Part shown: positions 6,594-7,182 of the stretch, one piece after another | Numbering within the stretch: the stretch's first letter is position 1 | How the letters are laid out: each line of letters starts with the position of its first letter | DNA from: an uncultured cyanobacterium | Lineage (GTDB): Bacteria; Cyanobacteriota; Cyanobacteriia; CACIAM-69d | Assembly (NCBI GenBank): GCA_937894105.1 | Contig: CALCTI010000096.1 | Coordinates: 1-7,182, forward strand | Length of the DNA: 7,182 bases | Reading direction: 5' to 3' | Translations under genes and position numbers: made by a program | The notes under the pieces: model-generated | Told to the model about the DNA's origin: nothing | What the model saw: only the letters and a program-made list of their open reading frames with translations | Database searches by the model: none

Positions 6594-6634
6594 GATTAAG
6601 AAAAGATTGTTTTTGACAATTTCTCGGCAATCTT
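6594..6634 (-). terminator. Possible terminator downstream of queC
   Basis: On the - strand AAGATTG ... CAATCTT (arms 6628-6634 and 6603-6609 on +) gives a 7-bp stem followed by the T-rich TTCTTAAT. An alternative 5-bp stem, ATTGT/ACAAT, lies inside it. It begins about 70 bases past the queC stop. The stem is AT-rich and weak, so this is tentative. Confidence 0.3.
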
Positions 6635-6649
6635 ATGGGGCTCATTTTG

Positions 6650-6671
6650 CTGAGATCTTTCTCAGATTTTT
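6650..6671 (+). terminator. Possible small + strand terminator facing queC
   Basis: CTGAGA (6650-6655) and TCTCAG (6660-6665) form a 6-bp stem with a 4-base loop, followed by ATTTTT. It has the form of an intrinsic terminator on the + strand, where it would stop transcripts from the gene-free stretch running antisense into queC. No + strand gene needing it is visible. Confidence 0.3.
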
Positions 6672-6706
6672 CCCAACGGCGGGCTTTATTCCAGGGATAT
6701 GGGCTC

Positions 6707-7182
6707 CTAGGGATGATCAACGTAGGGCAGCGGGTCCTTCAGTCCTAGTTCCTCAAAGGCTGCCAACCGCAATCGGCAGGAATCGCAGCGCCCACAGGCG
6801 CGATCGCCCCCGGCATAGCAGGACCAGGTTTGCTCCCAAGGCACCCCCAGCTCATTGCCCAGGCGAATAATATCGGTCTTTTTTAGCTCTAGCAGTGGCG
6901 ACACGATTTCTGGAGGATTGCCCTCGCGCCCTTGCTTCGTGGCCAGACGAAACACCTCCTGCATGGCGTCCACATAATCGGGGCGACAGTCGGGATAGCC
7001 AGAGTAGTCTAGGGCGTTAACGCCGATGTAAATCCGCTCCGCCTCCAGGGTTTCGGCGTAGCCCAGGGCAAAGCTGAGAAAAATAGTGTTGCGGGCGGGC
7101 ACGTAGGTGACGGGAATTTCTGATGCCATGGCTTCCAACGGGCGATCGCTGGGCAGATCAATAGCATCGTCGGTTAAAGCAG
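6707..7182 (-). CDS. queC: 7-cyano-7-deazaguanine synthase QueC (partial, 5' end outside window)
   Basis: QueC is a cytosolic ATP-dependent, zinc-containing enzyme that converts 7-carboxy-7-deazaguanine and ammonia to preQ0, the precursor of queuosine in tRNA and of 7-deazaguanine DNA modifications. The visible 157 residues are the C-terminal two thirds of a protein normally about 220-235 long. Visible signatures are ALTDDAIDLP, then IPVTYVPARNTIFLSFALGY (the V-P-x-R-N block), GVNALDYSGYPDCRPDYVDA, the segment ELKKTDIIRLG, and a zinc-binding Cys cluster CYAGGDRACGRCDSCRLR. Its four Cys codons are at 6818-6820, 6794-6796, 6785-6787 and 6776-6778. The frame runs without a stop off the right edge, so the TTG at 7138 is an internal Leu codon, not a start. 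The N-terminal ATP-binding P-loop motif and any preQ1-type leader lie beyond the window. Confidence 0.95.
   Translation of the reverse strand, partial: ALTDDAIDLPSDRPLEAMASEIPVTYVPARNTIFLSFALGYAETLEAERIYIGVNALDYSGYPDCRPDYVDAMQEVFRLATKQGREGNPPEIVSPLLELKKTDIIRLGNELGVPWEQTWSCYAGGDRACGRCDSCRLRLAAFEELGLKDPLPYVDHP

Larger units (their letters stand above)
40..7149. repeat. HIP1 palindromes GCGATCGC, 20 dispersed copies
   Basis: Exact GCGATCGC begins at 40, 140, 457, 897, 1049, 1436, 1641, 2051, 2916, 2984, 3195, 3617, 4428, 4631, 5267, 5697, 5885, 6218, 6800 and 7142. Copies fall in all three genes, in different reading frames, and in non-coding DNA. HIP1 is a known over-represented octamer of many cyanobacterial genomes; the density here (about one per 360 bases) is the strongest taxonomic signal in the window. 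No copy falls between 6226 and 6799, the stretch holding the DnaA boxes. Confidence 0.95.

Noticed and set aside
6571..6870. 99-codon + strand frame beginning at the last DnaA box.
   Set aside because: Its 3' half is antisense to clearly coding queC and its sequence is Arg/Pro-rich shadow coding.

Overview
The window is almost certainly cyanobacterial. The palindrome GCGATCGC (HIP1, a hallmark of many cyanobacterial chromosomes) occurs 20 times in 7,182 bases, where a random sequence would give about 0.1. Three recognisable gene families are present: a very long TamB/DUF490 envelope protein, a short DUF2811 protein of the kind known from cyanobacteria, and QueC. The genus cannot be told from this stretch.

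Layout. From about 54 to 5614 on the + strand lies a tamB-type gene of roughly 1,800 codons. It is broken into two overlapping frames (189-1565 and 1427-5614) by a net -1 frame change somewhere in 1418-1565, and it also lacks a normal start codon at its 5' end. A perfect 10-bp inverted repeat over its stop codon probably serves as a terminator for both strands. The DUF2811 gene (5666-6040, - strand) converges on it. A gene-free stretch of about 670 bases follows (6041-6706). At the right edge is the 3' two thirds of queC (- strand), whose 5' end is outside the window.

The most interesting part is the gene-free stretch. It holds four exact copies of the 9-mer TGTGGAAAA (reverse complement TTTTCCACA, the DnaA box described for cyanobacteria) and at least two one-mismatch copies. 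All have the same orientation, and within the main cluster they are spaced 21, 21, 11 and 11 bases apart, that is, in phase with the DNA helix. An AT-rich segment and then a long imperfect hairpin follow directly. This is what a replication origin or other DnaA-binding locus looks like, although neither dnaA nor dnaN is in view.

The genes do not form a pathway together. TamB builds or lipidates the cell envelope, QueC makes the preQ0 precursor of queuosine and related 7-deazaguanines, and the DUF2811 protein has no known function. No new multi-gene system is visible; the candidate origin and the damaged tamB reading frame are what deserve follow-up.
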